From Heterostelium multicystogenum (Eukaryota > Evosea > Eumycetozoa > Acytosteliales > Acytosteliaceae), in contig RCNN01000288.1 of the NCBI GenBank assembly GCA_003667245.1, forward strand, positions 1 through 39,414: 39,414 bases of DNA, written 5' to 3'. The notes below the pieces were generated by a model. It ran no database searches, was not told the DNA's origin, and was given only the letters and a program-made list of their open reading frames with translations. Shown here piece by piece: positions 11,724-21,696 of this stretch; the stretch's first letter is position 1, and every line of letters starts with the position of its first letter. A program made the position numbers and the translations under genes.

Positions 11724-13603
11724 ATGGACAGAATCAACAACAGAATTCTCAACCTTACACAACACTTGCTTGAAGTCAATCCAACTGCTGCAAGCACAGC
11801 TGATTCTCAGAAGAACCAGCCACAAACAGTAGCTACTACCACTACTACCACTACCAACACCAACACCTCACCTACCAAATCCACCGTTGTAAAGAAAGCA
11901 AAGCATGATGATATTGAATCTGATGGATCGTATGTGTTGTTAACAGTCATTTGACATACTACTACTACTACTGAAACCAAATAGGAAACTAATCAAATCA
12001 TTGTTGTTGTTGCTATTATTGTTGTTGCTTATAGAATTGCAAGAGAGAAGTTGAATGAAGAGGAGTTGGATATAACATTGGAGATGAACCCAAAGACCAA
12101 TCAGTACGAGATCAAGACCGTACCAAATACTTTGTCTTTTGATCAGGGATTTTTCCACGCGATTCGTGCGATTGAATTGCTGGCTGAGACCGACCCACAA
12201 CGTACCATTGTGATTGGTATTGCTGGTCCAGTCGGTGCCGGAAAAACTACTCTTGCTCAAAAGATATCTGGTCTTGTCAATGCTCTTGTTATTGATCTCC
12301 AGGACTTCATCAAGATAGACATGGTTAAAGATAACAACTACGACGATCCAATCTTGATTGATTACGACAAAGTTGTTGTAAGTTGATTGTTATTGATCCG
12401 AAGCACGTCAATTCATTGATAAACTAATCCACCATATACAACAGGAATCGCTCAACAACTTGAAGAAGAATCAAGCAGTTGATCTTCCAACTATTATCAA
12501 GCATAAAGAAACAGGAGTTGCTAGAGTTGAAATTAAGCGTGCTACTTTGCCACACTCAAAGGTATTGATCCTTGAGGGTTCCTATGCATTGAGTACAAAG
12601 ATTAGACCACTTTTAGATATCAGTATTGCCATTACAGGTGGTGTACATCTCGATCTTATCAAGAGAATCATGAGAGACATCGTCATCGCCAAGAGCTCAA
12701 CCAAAGTAAGTATTATGAGCACACATCATTCAAGAACAATCAAACTAACCAAGATGAATCCAGGACGTATTATTGCAAATCACCAATGTAGTGTTCCCAA
12801 TGTTCAAGGCATTCGTTGAGCCAGATTTGGATCAAGCCAAGATCAAGATTCACTCATCCTACAACCCAATGAGTCAAGTAGTCGAACCTACCTACGTTTG
12901 CAAAGCTAAATACGAATCACACAAGAGAACTTCGATCAGTTCTTAACTTCACTCAACAAAGACGTCAAACCAGTCAAGAAGATCTTCTCGGACATGTATC
13001 TCTACCCACCCAAATCAATTGACGGAATATCACAGGCTGACAAAACCAATTGGATTCGTATCAGACGTACAGATAAAGGTCAATTCAATATTTATTTCTA
13101 TAGAGAAGTATGTAGTTTCAACAGCATGCCAGAAGCTCCATTTCCACCTCCCTGAACTGACACAATTTATTCCCACTCCAAAATAGGTTATGGATGCAAC
13201 AATTAATACTAGACCATCATTGAACTTTGAAATTTCAGTAAAGACAATTGGTGGATTGCTATCGCTTGGATATCAGATCGGTGCAATCTTGAACAGAACT
13301 GTTGAGGTTTGGTATGAAAAGAGCGGAATCATCGTTACCAAAGAGTACATCAAAGAGCTCGAAAAGTATTTCATCCAAATCAAAGGACAAAACAGAAGAG
13401 AGGTCATTGAGTTCGCCGACAAACTCAAGATGACAAACATTCACGTACCACAGACATTCCTGTACCTATATTTTAAGAAGTTGAAAAAGAACAAATTGAG
13501 AACAGACAACAAAAATATCGATTCCAAACTCCAAAAGAACAATACCTCAAAGAAAATTAAGCAACCCCAACCACAGCCACAACTACAAATGCAAACAAAA
13601 TAA
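11724..13603 (+). CDS. Uridine kinase-CYTH fusion (triphosphate tunnel metalloenzyme, TTM1/2-like)
   Basis: A P-loop kinase domain of the uridine kinase/phosphoribulokinase family joined to a CYTH (triphosphate tunnel) domain, the architecture of plant TTM1/TTM2. After a Thr-rich N-terminus comes Walker A GIAGPVGAGKTTLAQK (near 12220), VIDLQDFIKID and KVLILEGSYAL. The CYTH part includes VVEPTYVCKAKY, TNWIRIRRTDKGQFNIYFY and GGLLSLGYQIGAILNRTVEVW. Introns at 11930-12034, 12378-12444, 12706-12763 and 13108-13186 all restore frame. One base is missing near 12920, ahead of the segment NFDQFLTSLNKDVKPVKKIF. The end is Lys-rich, then Pro/Gln-rich (KQPQPQPQLQMQTK). Length is about 523 residues. Plant relatives act as pyrophosphatases rather than uridine kinases; the activity here is unknown. 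Confidence 0.87.
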
Positions 13604-13942
13604 TAAATTACAAACCATATATATCATATAGACAATACTCACATATTACTGCAACCCTATACTTTACAATCAATTGTGCAAAGGACGTGGTGACCACGAC
13701 CTGTCTAGCCAAGCCTTCCAAGAGAAGAGGAGTGTGGCTGTAAAAGTCGAAATAGAAGTTCGTGAAAAAAAGCAATTTTCATTTTTACAATTTAAATTTA
13801 ATTTTTTTTTGAATCATGGTGTGGTTGGTGGGGTGAGCGAGTCCAGCGATGCGTGTTCTCTGTCAGAAACAACTCTCGTTACACAGGACTCTTACTCCCT
13901 ACTATTAGTCAATCTTTAGATCCAGAGACTACGCCCCACAGA
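13604..13942. other. Intergenic, eL27 promoter region
   Basis: No supported gene. The open frame at 13674-13919 has no recognisable features. The stretch holds a T-run at 13802-13810 and a less AT-rich block directly upstream of the ribosomal protein start. Confidence 0.55.
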
Positions 13943-14768
13943 ATGCAAAAGTTGTATGTATCTCTATAACTACACTCACTCTCTCGATAGGATGATCGCT
14001 AATTAGACATCACTACTCGTACGATAGCATCAAGCAAGGAAGATTAGTAATCTTATTGAACGGAAAGTACGCCGGTCGTAAGGCTGTCGTCGTTAAAAAT
14101 ACCAATTAAGTATAGTTAACCTCATCTATCACCTTTAACTCTACCTACTCTATCGAGAGATTTCGTTATATCGCTTTTATGATGTGAATCTCTCTTCTTT
14201 TGTTTCCATCATTATTATCTCTTAAGAAGAAATGACTTTAGTTTACCTTTCGATGAGCCAAACAAGGAGCGTCCATATGGTCACTGTCTCGTCGCTGGTA
14301 TCGACAAGTACCCACGTAGAATCGTCAGAAAGATGAGCAGAAAGACTATCATGAAGAGAATCGCCATCCGTCCATTCGTCAAGGTCGTCAACTACAACCA
14401 CATCATGCCAACTCGGTATGTATCTAGGAAACAGGTTCAGTCAACAGCTCAACAGATTGAAGACGAACGCGTTAGAACATTATATGGAGCATGATGTTAA
14501 TTCAATATTTTTCAATCATTTAGTTACAACTTCGAGACCCGTGAAGAGAACTCATTCAACGGTATCAAGGAGTCCGTCACCATGGAATCTGCCAAGCCAG
14601 CCAAGCGTTTGAACACCAAGTTTGCTGTAAAGAAGATTTTCCAAGACAAGTATGTGTTTTTTCAATTCAGTTTCTTTTGTTTTCAATCCAACACATATTA
14701 ACACTACTTCTCATCACAGGTACAAGGCTGGTAAATCCAAGTGGTTCTTCACCAAATTGAGATTCTAA
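13943..14768 (+). CDS. rpl27: 60S ribosomal protein eL27
   Basis: A structural protein of the large ribosomal subunit. Exons: 13943-13953 (only ATG CAA AAG TT), 14028-14109, 14242-14415, 14524-14649, 14720-14768. The joined exons read FIKQGRLVILLNGKYAGRKA, KERPYGHCLVAGIDKYPRR, FVKVVNYNHIMPTRYNFE and finish KAGKSKWFFTKLRF, which match eL27 closely. The very short first exon just after ATG is common in ribosomal protein genes. Exon 2 ends with one extra A, giving TAA directly before the GTATAG donor. Without that base the splice gives NTNYLPFDEPNKERPYG and 146 residues, so an insertion error is most likely. An AATAAA signal follows 28 nt after the stop. Confidence 0.95.
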
Positions 14769-14795
14769 ATTAATTTTTGGTCTTCCTTATTGATC

Positions 14796-14801
14796 AATAA
14801 A
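14796..14801 (+). terminator. Poly(A) signal of rpl27
   Basis: AATAAA 28 nt downstream of the TAA stop in AT-rich DNA. Confidence 0.55.
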
Positions 14802-15058
14802 TGTCTCTTCTAAAGTATATACTTAATTTTTTCGACACATTTTAGTTAATTATTACTATTATTATCTAAAAAGGAAGATGGACTCGAGTAAAGTCGGAAA
14901 GATATCAAGAAACAAAAGAAGCTAGTGACACATTGATGCTGTTAATCGCACGTCTTGGATTTATTGTATAATGAACTTTATAATTAATTAAAATTATGAG
15001 GTTTTATTTGTGTTTATTTAATTTACAAAGTTAACATATATATGGCATGTGATCCTCA

Positions 15059-15606
15059 TCATCCATTTCCATTCTGTGAAACTTGTTTGAAACATAATAA
15101 ATCTAGATCGAGGATAGAAAAGTTGTTAGTGCACTTTGCTTCATTATTGTTTTCGAACAACCGACAACATACATCTTGATTTTCTTGACTAATCACATCT
15201 TCTTGTTGCTTTTGTTGTGTATTGTTATTTCTAGTTTCAGTCGAGCATTTCGGTTGTTGTACATTTGTATTTGGTATACTTAAATTATTAAAAACTATCT
15301 ATATTATTGTTGTTATTATTAAAAACTGATAAAATTATTATTATTATTATTATTAATATTATTATTATTATCATCAGTAAGTGAAATAGAGCTGATGTGA
15401 GGAGAAAGATTTGTTCTCAAGGATGCCTCAGTACTGATAATATTGTTGACATTGTTGTGTGTATTGTTGAGACTGTTTGATTCTTGTCTACAAAGCTCAC
15501 AATCTATATAAAATATTCTTTGACGCTGCTGCTGCTGAGGCGGCTGTTGAGCATAGAAGTTGAGACTATTATTATGTAAAGTAGAATGGTATGTACAAAT
15601 ATTCAT
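15059..15606 (-). CDS. Low-complexity hypothetical protein, Asn/Gln-rich
   Basis: Not recognised. The start at 15606 opens MNICTYHSTLHNNSLNFY, followed by a Pro/Gln stretch (QQPPQQQQRQR), a CELCRQ motif, and a poly-Asn tract near 15330-15370. Coding-like composition continues after two shifts in T/A-run DNA (15300-15330) as NVQQPKCSTETRNNNTQQKQ and ends SILDLDLLCFKQVS before TGA at 15059. About 180 residues. Scattered Cys pairs (CELC, CC) are visible, but no zinc-finger spacing fits. Homopolymer-driven expansion typical of dictyostelids makes this plausible as a real but fast-evolving protein. The function cannot be inferred. Confidence 0.5.
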
Positions 15607-16495
15607 TATCTATTGGTTGAGTTTATATTCTAAGACTGTCTTGTTTCTCTTTATTTTCCTCAATCTTTAAAATATTAATAATAAACTGAAACAATTAATA
15701 GCAGCATTCCAAAAATTTTTCATTTACATATTAATATTTTGTATTTTTTTGAAAATTATTCCGTTAATTAATTTAAAATAATAAATAATAATAATAATTT
15801 TATTTCTGAACTTACCTGTACAGAATGATTATCTGTGAATAGGTTACGATGAGAGGGAGAGAAGTCTGCCTTTCTCTCCACACTCTAAGCATATGCTCTT
15901 ATTTCTCTAAGCTTAATATTCATACAGTCATCATTATTACAATAATTGAGTAATAATAATATCTTTGAAGAATGTGTTCTTAATATCAAACTATCTATGT
16001 ATTGATCAATCTATCACTTGTACAATAGGTTGATTGGTCACTTTACTTTGCCATTAGCATTGAGTTGATGATGGTGTTGGTTGCGATTCTATTGATATTG
16101 TAGTTGGATAATATATCATAGTTAGAAGAGGTCTCCGTTTCTCTCCTTCTAATAAGCACTTAAGATGTATTGAATATAATCAAACATTTTAGATGCAGAT
16201 TAATAATATCATCAACATTAATGGAGGTAATTGGCTGAAGTAATATAGAGACACATGATACCAAGTTATTTTTGGATCAATCAGATGTTATTTAATAATT
16301 AAAAGTCAAGATCTCTCTCTCTTCCTTTCAATTATTTATTTCACTAAATTCTATTTTTAAAACTTTGATTTTGTGGGTTATTATATTAATGACAATAAAT
16401 TTTTATAATATTTGAAACACACCACTACACTCCTATCACACACCAATAATAACTATATTAATTCAATACCATCCATCCAACTATATCCATACATC

Positions 16496-16529
16496 CACCC
16501 ACCCACCCACCCAACTATCTATCTATCTA
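16496..16529. repeat. CCCA and CTAT microsatellites
   Basis: Four CCCA units are followed directly by three CTAT units. Seen directly. Confidence 0.85.
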
Positions 16530-16741
16530 AGCATATGATATATTAGGTACGACATCATTGTTATTATTGCAGGTACTATTTAAAATAGTGTATCGATATC
16601 ACAACTAAAATTAACACACACATAAAGAGTAACTAACTGTATACCACTGCACATGAGATACAGTCATTGAAACGTTAGTTATCATTATAAATTATAATCA
16701 AGAATAGAATTAAGTGCTTCACTGTAAGTATATATACCAAT

Positions 16742-16776
16742 CCAAACTAAACCAAACCAAACCAAACCAAACCAAT
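16742..16776. repeat. AAACC tandem repeat
   Basis: About six copies of a 5-bp AAACC unit. A looser AAACC/AACCA-rich stretch recurs at 28689-28734. Confidence 0.85.
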
Positions 16777-16919
16777 CACCAACTTTTATTTAGAGGCAAC
16801 ATCAACATCAACTTTAACAACAGCAACACAACAAATCCATTTGAACAATTATTACATTTCTCTTGCTTTCTTTTCTAAATTTATTTAATCATTATATGTA
16901 TATATTTATATTAATTGCT

Positions 16920-16979
16920 TAATTAGTTATATCTTAATTTATTTGATTGATTACCTAATTAGTTATATCTTAATTTATT
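16920..16979. repeat. 24-bp direct repeat, two copies 36 bp apart
   Basis: The 24 bases at 16920-16943 recur exactly at 16956-16979, with a 12-bp spacer. Content is A/T with a central AGTTATATC. Confidence 0.85.
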
Positions 16980-17158
16980 CATTTATTTATAAATATTGGT
17001 AGAATTATCATACATCATCATAAACTCATTTCAGTTTATAACACTCATTATAACCATCCACTTACTTTAATCTTGTTATATTTATTACCATATTTGTTAA
17101 TTTGTTCCAATAATAATAATAAAAATAATAATAATAGTAATAATAATAATATTAAAAA

Positions 17159-18883
17159 ATGGAGGACAGTTGCCCAATTAGTATTGTTACAACACCCACA
17201 CCTGACGATGCTTTCTGGCGTTGGGGCAACTAAAACAATAATAGCCAATAAAAGACCAAAATCAGTATCGACCACTATTAATAATATGATTGAGGAAATT
17301 GAGTTCAAAAGGCATTCTGGATCTCAGTTCCAAGAATTTGAAACGAGTTCCTAGATTCCTTGCTGATTGCATCGACCCGATTATCGAGCTCAATCTTCAA
17401 AACAATCAGATTGAATCCCTTCTGTTTGCATTGCCTCAATCATTCAGTTGTCTTCGTGTTCTGAATTTGTCACATAAATAACATAGCCTCACTCGAGGTC
17501 GATATCAACTCACCCTCACTCAGCGGATGCTCTTCACCACATCTGACATCAGCTTCATGCTCATCACATACACCACCACTTGTTTTGCAGCTAAATTCGG
17601 TGTGTGGTGGAAGCACCAAAATGACTATGGTCGATCACCATCCCGCCCAGAGCGGCGGGCTCGTCACCAAAGCAAACTCACTCACCAATCTCATCATCAC
17701 CACTGCTTACATCGGTGCTTAACAGTAACTCACTGGCTACAATCGCTCACCCAGTCGAGGGAGCTACCACCTAAGATATCGGTTAGATCCCTTGCTCTGG
17801 ATGAGAAACCTTAGCCAGCTCATTCTTTCCAATTGCAAGATAAAATCAATTGGAGACACCGACTTTTCACTTTTTCCCCAATATCCAATTACTCGATCTC
17901 CAAAAAAATGAGATCCAATCTATTTTCCAATTTAGCATTCAAAGCTAACACTCAGATCAAACACTTACGACTCTGTAGGAACCCACGCCTCTCTGCGCTT
18001 CCTTCTTCCATTACTGGACTGACGATCTTGAATTTCTACAGGCTTCATTCTGCTCGCTTAACACTCTCCCCATTGATTTAGGTGACCTAGTTAATCTCTT
18101 GGTTCTTAAAATTTTCAAATAACAGACTTGAGGAGCTACCAATTTTCAATTGGAAAACTAGAAAAACTTACACATCTCGACATTTCACACAATCTTTTGA
18201 GAATCTTCCCCTTTCACTAGGATATTGCACATCAATCACTGAGATACAGGTATTTGGAAAACCCACTTGAAGATAAAACATTGCTCTCCAACAAGTGCTC
18301 TCGATCCCATTACCAGTCACTTAGCCAAAAAAATCGAGGACCACAATTGCCAGCAAACTGATAGCAACTTTAATATATCGGCTGGAAATAAGAATAAAAT
18401 CAAAACAAAAGACGGAGTTAGCCTTGGATCGATCAGCTACCTCTCTCTCAACGATATATTCTCAAAGATAAGAATTAGTCGGAGAGTGGTGCATCAGCAA
18501 ACCGCACATCAAATGGTCTGAGGCAAGCAAAGATGGACGCATCCAAACAGAAACAAAGCTGCACTAGATTTTATAAAAGAATGAATTGAAAATATGCAAT
18601 AGACAACATTCAGAGCAAAGTCAATGATCCTGAAGTCAAGTTAGACTTTCTTTTGCTGTGTGGAGATGCCATACGGTCGACCCAAGAAAACTTTGAGACC
18701 ATGTCAGAGCTCCTTAAAAAGCCACAATTCAAATTCAACTCTGAGCCACCTCTACCGACAGAGGACAAGATTGTGCAATCACATAACCAAACCAGTTTCT
18801 CCACTCATGATTATTTATATATCAAATCATTTAGCTACTTTATTTATTATAACAAAAGTACTTTGACTTGTAATATATGTTAG
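17159..18883 (+). CDS. Leucine-rich-repeat protein with Ser/Thr/His-rich insert (frameshifted)
   Basis: Proposed start MEDSCPISIVTTPTPDDAFW at 17159. The first LRR block includes KGILDLSSKNLKRVP, IIELNLQNNQIESL and LRVLNLSH (17305-17480). A Ser/Thr/His-rich linker without LRRs follows (about 17485-17790). The second block has LSQLILSNCKIKSIG, HLRLCRNPRLSALPSSITGL, LVNLLVLKF, EELP.SIGKLEKLTHLDISHNLL and FSLGYC (17800-18240), with the LPxxI/LxxL spacing of intracellular Ras-group or SHOC2-like LRRs. The C-terminal part is charged and helical (VNDPEVKLDFLLLCGDA). At least six frame changes break it. No kinase, GTPase or membrane domain is visible. The 3' end is uncertain; the chosen stop at 18883 overlaps the stop of the opposing gene. 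Confidence 0.72.
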
Positions 18884-19433
18884 TAGTGTTTGGATGCCGC
18901 TCTTTTTAGAGAAGGTGGAGGTGGTAGTGGAGGAATATTTGATTGTTGTTGTTGTTGTAGATGTTGTTGTTGTTGCTGCTGATGTTGGTTAAAATTTTCA
19001 ACTTCATTTCATATTCATATCAACAGCAACCGAGGAAGTGGTATTTCGAAGAATAGGAGATGTTATTAAATCTTAGAGAAGTGATAGATTAGAGATAGAT
19101 TTCATTCACATTCATTCAACTCAAGATTGATTCATACTTTGCATATTACAACGAGCATCTCCATCCGAATTATAATTAAAAAGCAGTCTCTGTTTCTTTT
19201 TCGTAACAAATCCATAACTATCCATATTATTATTCAATTGAATACTACCGTGATCATCATCCACCATCATTGTTGTTGTTGTTGTCGTACGCGAATCGTG
19301 GATACTGACAGGAGTGGTTTGTTCACCACTAACATTGCTGTCATTTTGGTCTTTTGTGACTACCATTGCTGCTGCTTCTACTGACACCAGTACCTAGGGT
19401 GCCGTTGCTTAGACTACTAGTAGCTTTATTCAT
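18880..19433 (-). CDS. Small hypothetical protein with Gln-rich, Pro-rich C-terminus
   Basis: Not recognised. The start at 19433 gives MNKATSSLSNGTLGTG and a Ser-rich run ending SHKRPK; one frameshift near 19355 leads into DSNVSGEQTTPVSIHDSR, a Thr run, then DSYGFVTKKKQRLLFNY. A GTATGA donor near 19131 suggests an intron to about 18985. The coding-like tail then reads poly-Gln/His, SNIPPLPPPPSLKRAASKHY and stops at 18880. The basic KKKQR and KRPK patches could serve nuclear import, which is inference. It is convergent with the LRR gene, with overlapping stop codons. Confidence 0.45.
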
Positions 19434-19828
19434 ACATCAACCATAAATTATTAATTATTTTATAAATTAGACACCACAATAATTGATAAGTAAAGTAATC
19501 AAATTAAACTCCTCCTCCTGATGATGATGATGAGCAGTGGTTTTTAAAAATTAAATTTGAATGTTTGTTTTAATTAAGAAATAATAATAATGAAACTAAA
19601 TTGATCATGTCGATATGGTTATTGTTGGAAATCATCATACAAACGAAAATTTCCTTTTTTTTAAACGAAAATCTGTTTTTTTTTATTTTTTTTTGTTTTT
19701 TTATTTTTTTTGTTGGTTTCAGGTGCAATGTAACATTTTTTTCTATGCTACATAATTTTTTGTTTGGAACTCCTACTTTCGATTAATATTACAATATTAT
19801 ATCTATAGTATATCGATTCGATATTACA
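19434..19828. promoter_or_regulatory. Divergent promoter region, small hypothetical / isocitrate dehydrogenase
   Basis: 395 bp without a supported gene. It contains long T-runs (19660-19710), which are common just upstream of dictyostelid start sites. The open frame at 19601-19786 is poly-Phe from these T-runs and is rejected as coding. Confidence 0.55.
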
Positions 19829-21555
19829 ATGTTCAAATACTCTACCGTTCAATCATTGTTCAAAGCTTGCTTTGAGATCATACTCAACCTCTACCGTATG
19901 TAAAAGTGTAGTTAGATCAGTACTCTACTCAAATGCATCGAGTCAAAATAAATCACTACAAATCCATCAATCAAACCAACCAATCAATCAATCAATCAAC
20001 CAGTAGACGATCGGCAATCTATTAAGGTTTTCAAACAACATACAGCAATAGTTCAACAGCAATAACCCAGCAGATGTTGTGTCCACGATAAGATAATAGA
20101 GATAATGTTATATTAATAGCATAGTACTAATAACAACTGTAAAAATAGAAATAGAAAATGGATTGAATGATTGCGATTGGGATTTGAGTTGGTGTGAAGG
20201 TTTATTTTGTTCAGGTTCAAATAGAGTATGAGTGGTTTTTAAAAAATTTATATTAATGTAAATCTCTTTGTTTCTTTACATTCTATTGGTGGTTGCTTCT
20301 TTATTTGGATTTTATTTGGATTGCATCGATCGATTTCATTTTTATTTCAATTGCTTTATTTGGATGGATTGATGGTGGTCGATATATATAAATATAGAAA
20401 ACTAGAGTCACTTTGATTCCAGGTGACGGTATTGGTCCAGAGATTGCTGAGGCAGTCAAGACCATCTTCTCTGCTGCTAAGGCACCAATTGAATGGAAGA
20501 AGTCAAATGTCAATGCTCAAACTGGTGTTTTCAACAGAGGTTATCGAATCAATCAAGAGAAAACAAGGTTGGTTTGAAGGGTCCATTGGGTACCCAATTG
20601 GTACCGGTCATCAATCACTCAACTTGGCTCTCCGTAAGACATTCAACTTGTACGCCACGTACGTCCATGTCTTTCCATCCCAGGTTTCAAGACCCGTTAC
20701 GATGATGTCGACACTGTCGTAATCAGAGAAAACACTGAGGGTGAATACTCTGGTATTGAAAATATGGTAAGTGAATCGATCATACATACGATTGCAGAGT
20801 CTCGGACCATTGGTTAACCAATCATTCACTTCAAATATATAGCCAGTTAAGGGTGTTGCTCAAAGTATTAAAGTTATCACAAAGGAAGCTTCAGCAAGAG
20901 TTGCAAACTATGCTTTCCCAATATGCCTTGGCCAACGGTAGAAACAGAGTCACCTGTGTCCACAGGCCAACATCATGAAACAATCTGACGGTCTCTTTGT
21001 CAAGACTTGCAGAGAGGTATCCACTCGTTACCATCAATTAAATATGAAGAAATGGTTGTTGACAACAACTGTATGCAAGTAAGTATTATCTATGTTGTCG
21101 AGAGTAGTAGTTAGCCAAGTATTTTTCCGAAATATGTTGAACTAACAACCGATATTTTTCAATCATTAGTTGGTATTGAATCCATCACGTTTGACGTTAT
21201 GGTTCTTCCAAATTTGTATGGTGATATTGTCAGTGATTTGTGCGCTGGTTTGATTGGTGGACTTGGTTTGACCCCATCAGGTAACATTGGTGAGAATGGT
21301 ACTGCTATTTTCGAGGCTGTACACGGTACTGCCCCAGATATTGCCGGTCAAGGTAAGGCCAACCCAACTGCCCTCCTTTTGTCTGGTATTATGATGCTCC
21401 GTCATCTTGGTTTGAACGACCACGCACTCAAGATTGAAAAGGCCGTCCTTACCACCATCAGTGAAGGTAAATTCACCACCCGTGATTTGGGTGGTAACGC
21501 TGGTACCGCCGATTTCACCAACGCAGGTTTGCTCCAAATTAAATTAAACACTTGA
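19829..21555 (+). CDS. NAD-dependent isocitrate dehydrogenase, mitochondrial, alpha (IDH3A-like) subunit
   Basis: Oxidises isocitrate to 2-oxoglutarate in the mitochondrial TCA cycle. Exon 1 (19829-19895) encodes [14 protein letters not shown] and, after one shift, RSYSTST: a basic, Ser-rich import presequence. Exon 2 (20398-20766) carries [31 protein letters not shown] and the active-site block [15 protein letters not shown]. Exon 3 (20843-21078) carries [20 protein letters not shown] and [10 protein letters not shown]. Exon 4 (21170-21555) carries [30 protein letters not shown] and [22 protein letters not shown] with these flanks favours the catalytic alpha type over beta/gamma subunits. 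Length is about 352 residues. Introns are 19896-20397 (502 nt, unusually long), 20767-20842 and 21079-21169. Several one-base homopolymer errors break exons 2, 3 and 4. Because the subunit naming in Dictyostelium is uncertain to me, no symbol is given. Confidence 0.93.
19896..20397 (+). other. Long first intron of isocitrate dehydrogenase (502 nt)
   Basis: GTATGT donor after the presequence exon and an ATATAG acceptor before [13 protein letters not shown]. All other introns I can place here are 55-243 nt. It separates the targeting peptide from the enzyme. I see no gene inside it, only AT-rich DNA and a CAAT-repeat near 19980. Confidence 0.7.
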
Positions 21556-21651
21556 AACGAACAAAAACAGATACAAAACACTTTACATCTATTGCATTAA
21601 ATAATCAATAAGCTATCTTTTTCACATTAACTTGACTCTCAAAGAACAGAA

Positions 21652-21657
21652 AATAAA
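21652..21657 (+). terminator. Poly(A) signal of isocitrate dehydrogenase
   Basis: AATAAA about 97 nt after the TGA stop, in the short gap before the convergent F-box-like gene. Confidence 0.45.
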
Positions 21658-21696
21658 TCTATATTTTAACTTAATTCCATCGCCTATGGAATGTGC

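Larger units (their letters stand above)
15607..17158. other. Long divergent intergenic region upstream of the LRR gene
   Basis: No gene is supported in 1.55 kb. It contains a CCCA/CTAT microsatellite (16496-16529), an AAACC tandem tract (16742-16776), a 24-bp direct repeat (16920-16943 and 16956-16979) and an AAT-rich run just before the LRR start (17110-17158). It is the longest gap in the window and should hold promoters for both flanking genes. Confidence 0.6.

Noticed and set aside
19601..19786. Poly-Phe open frame that could be a membrane peptide
   Set aside because: Produced by T-runs upstream of the isocitrate dehydrogenase gene; no start context or conserved residues.
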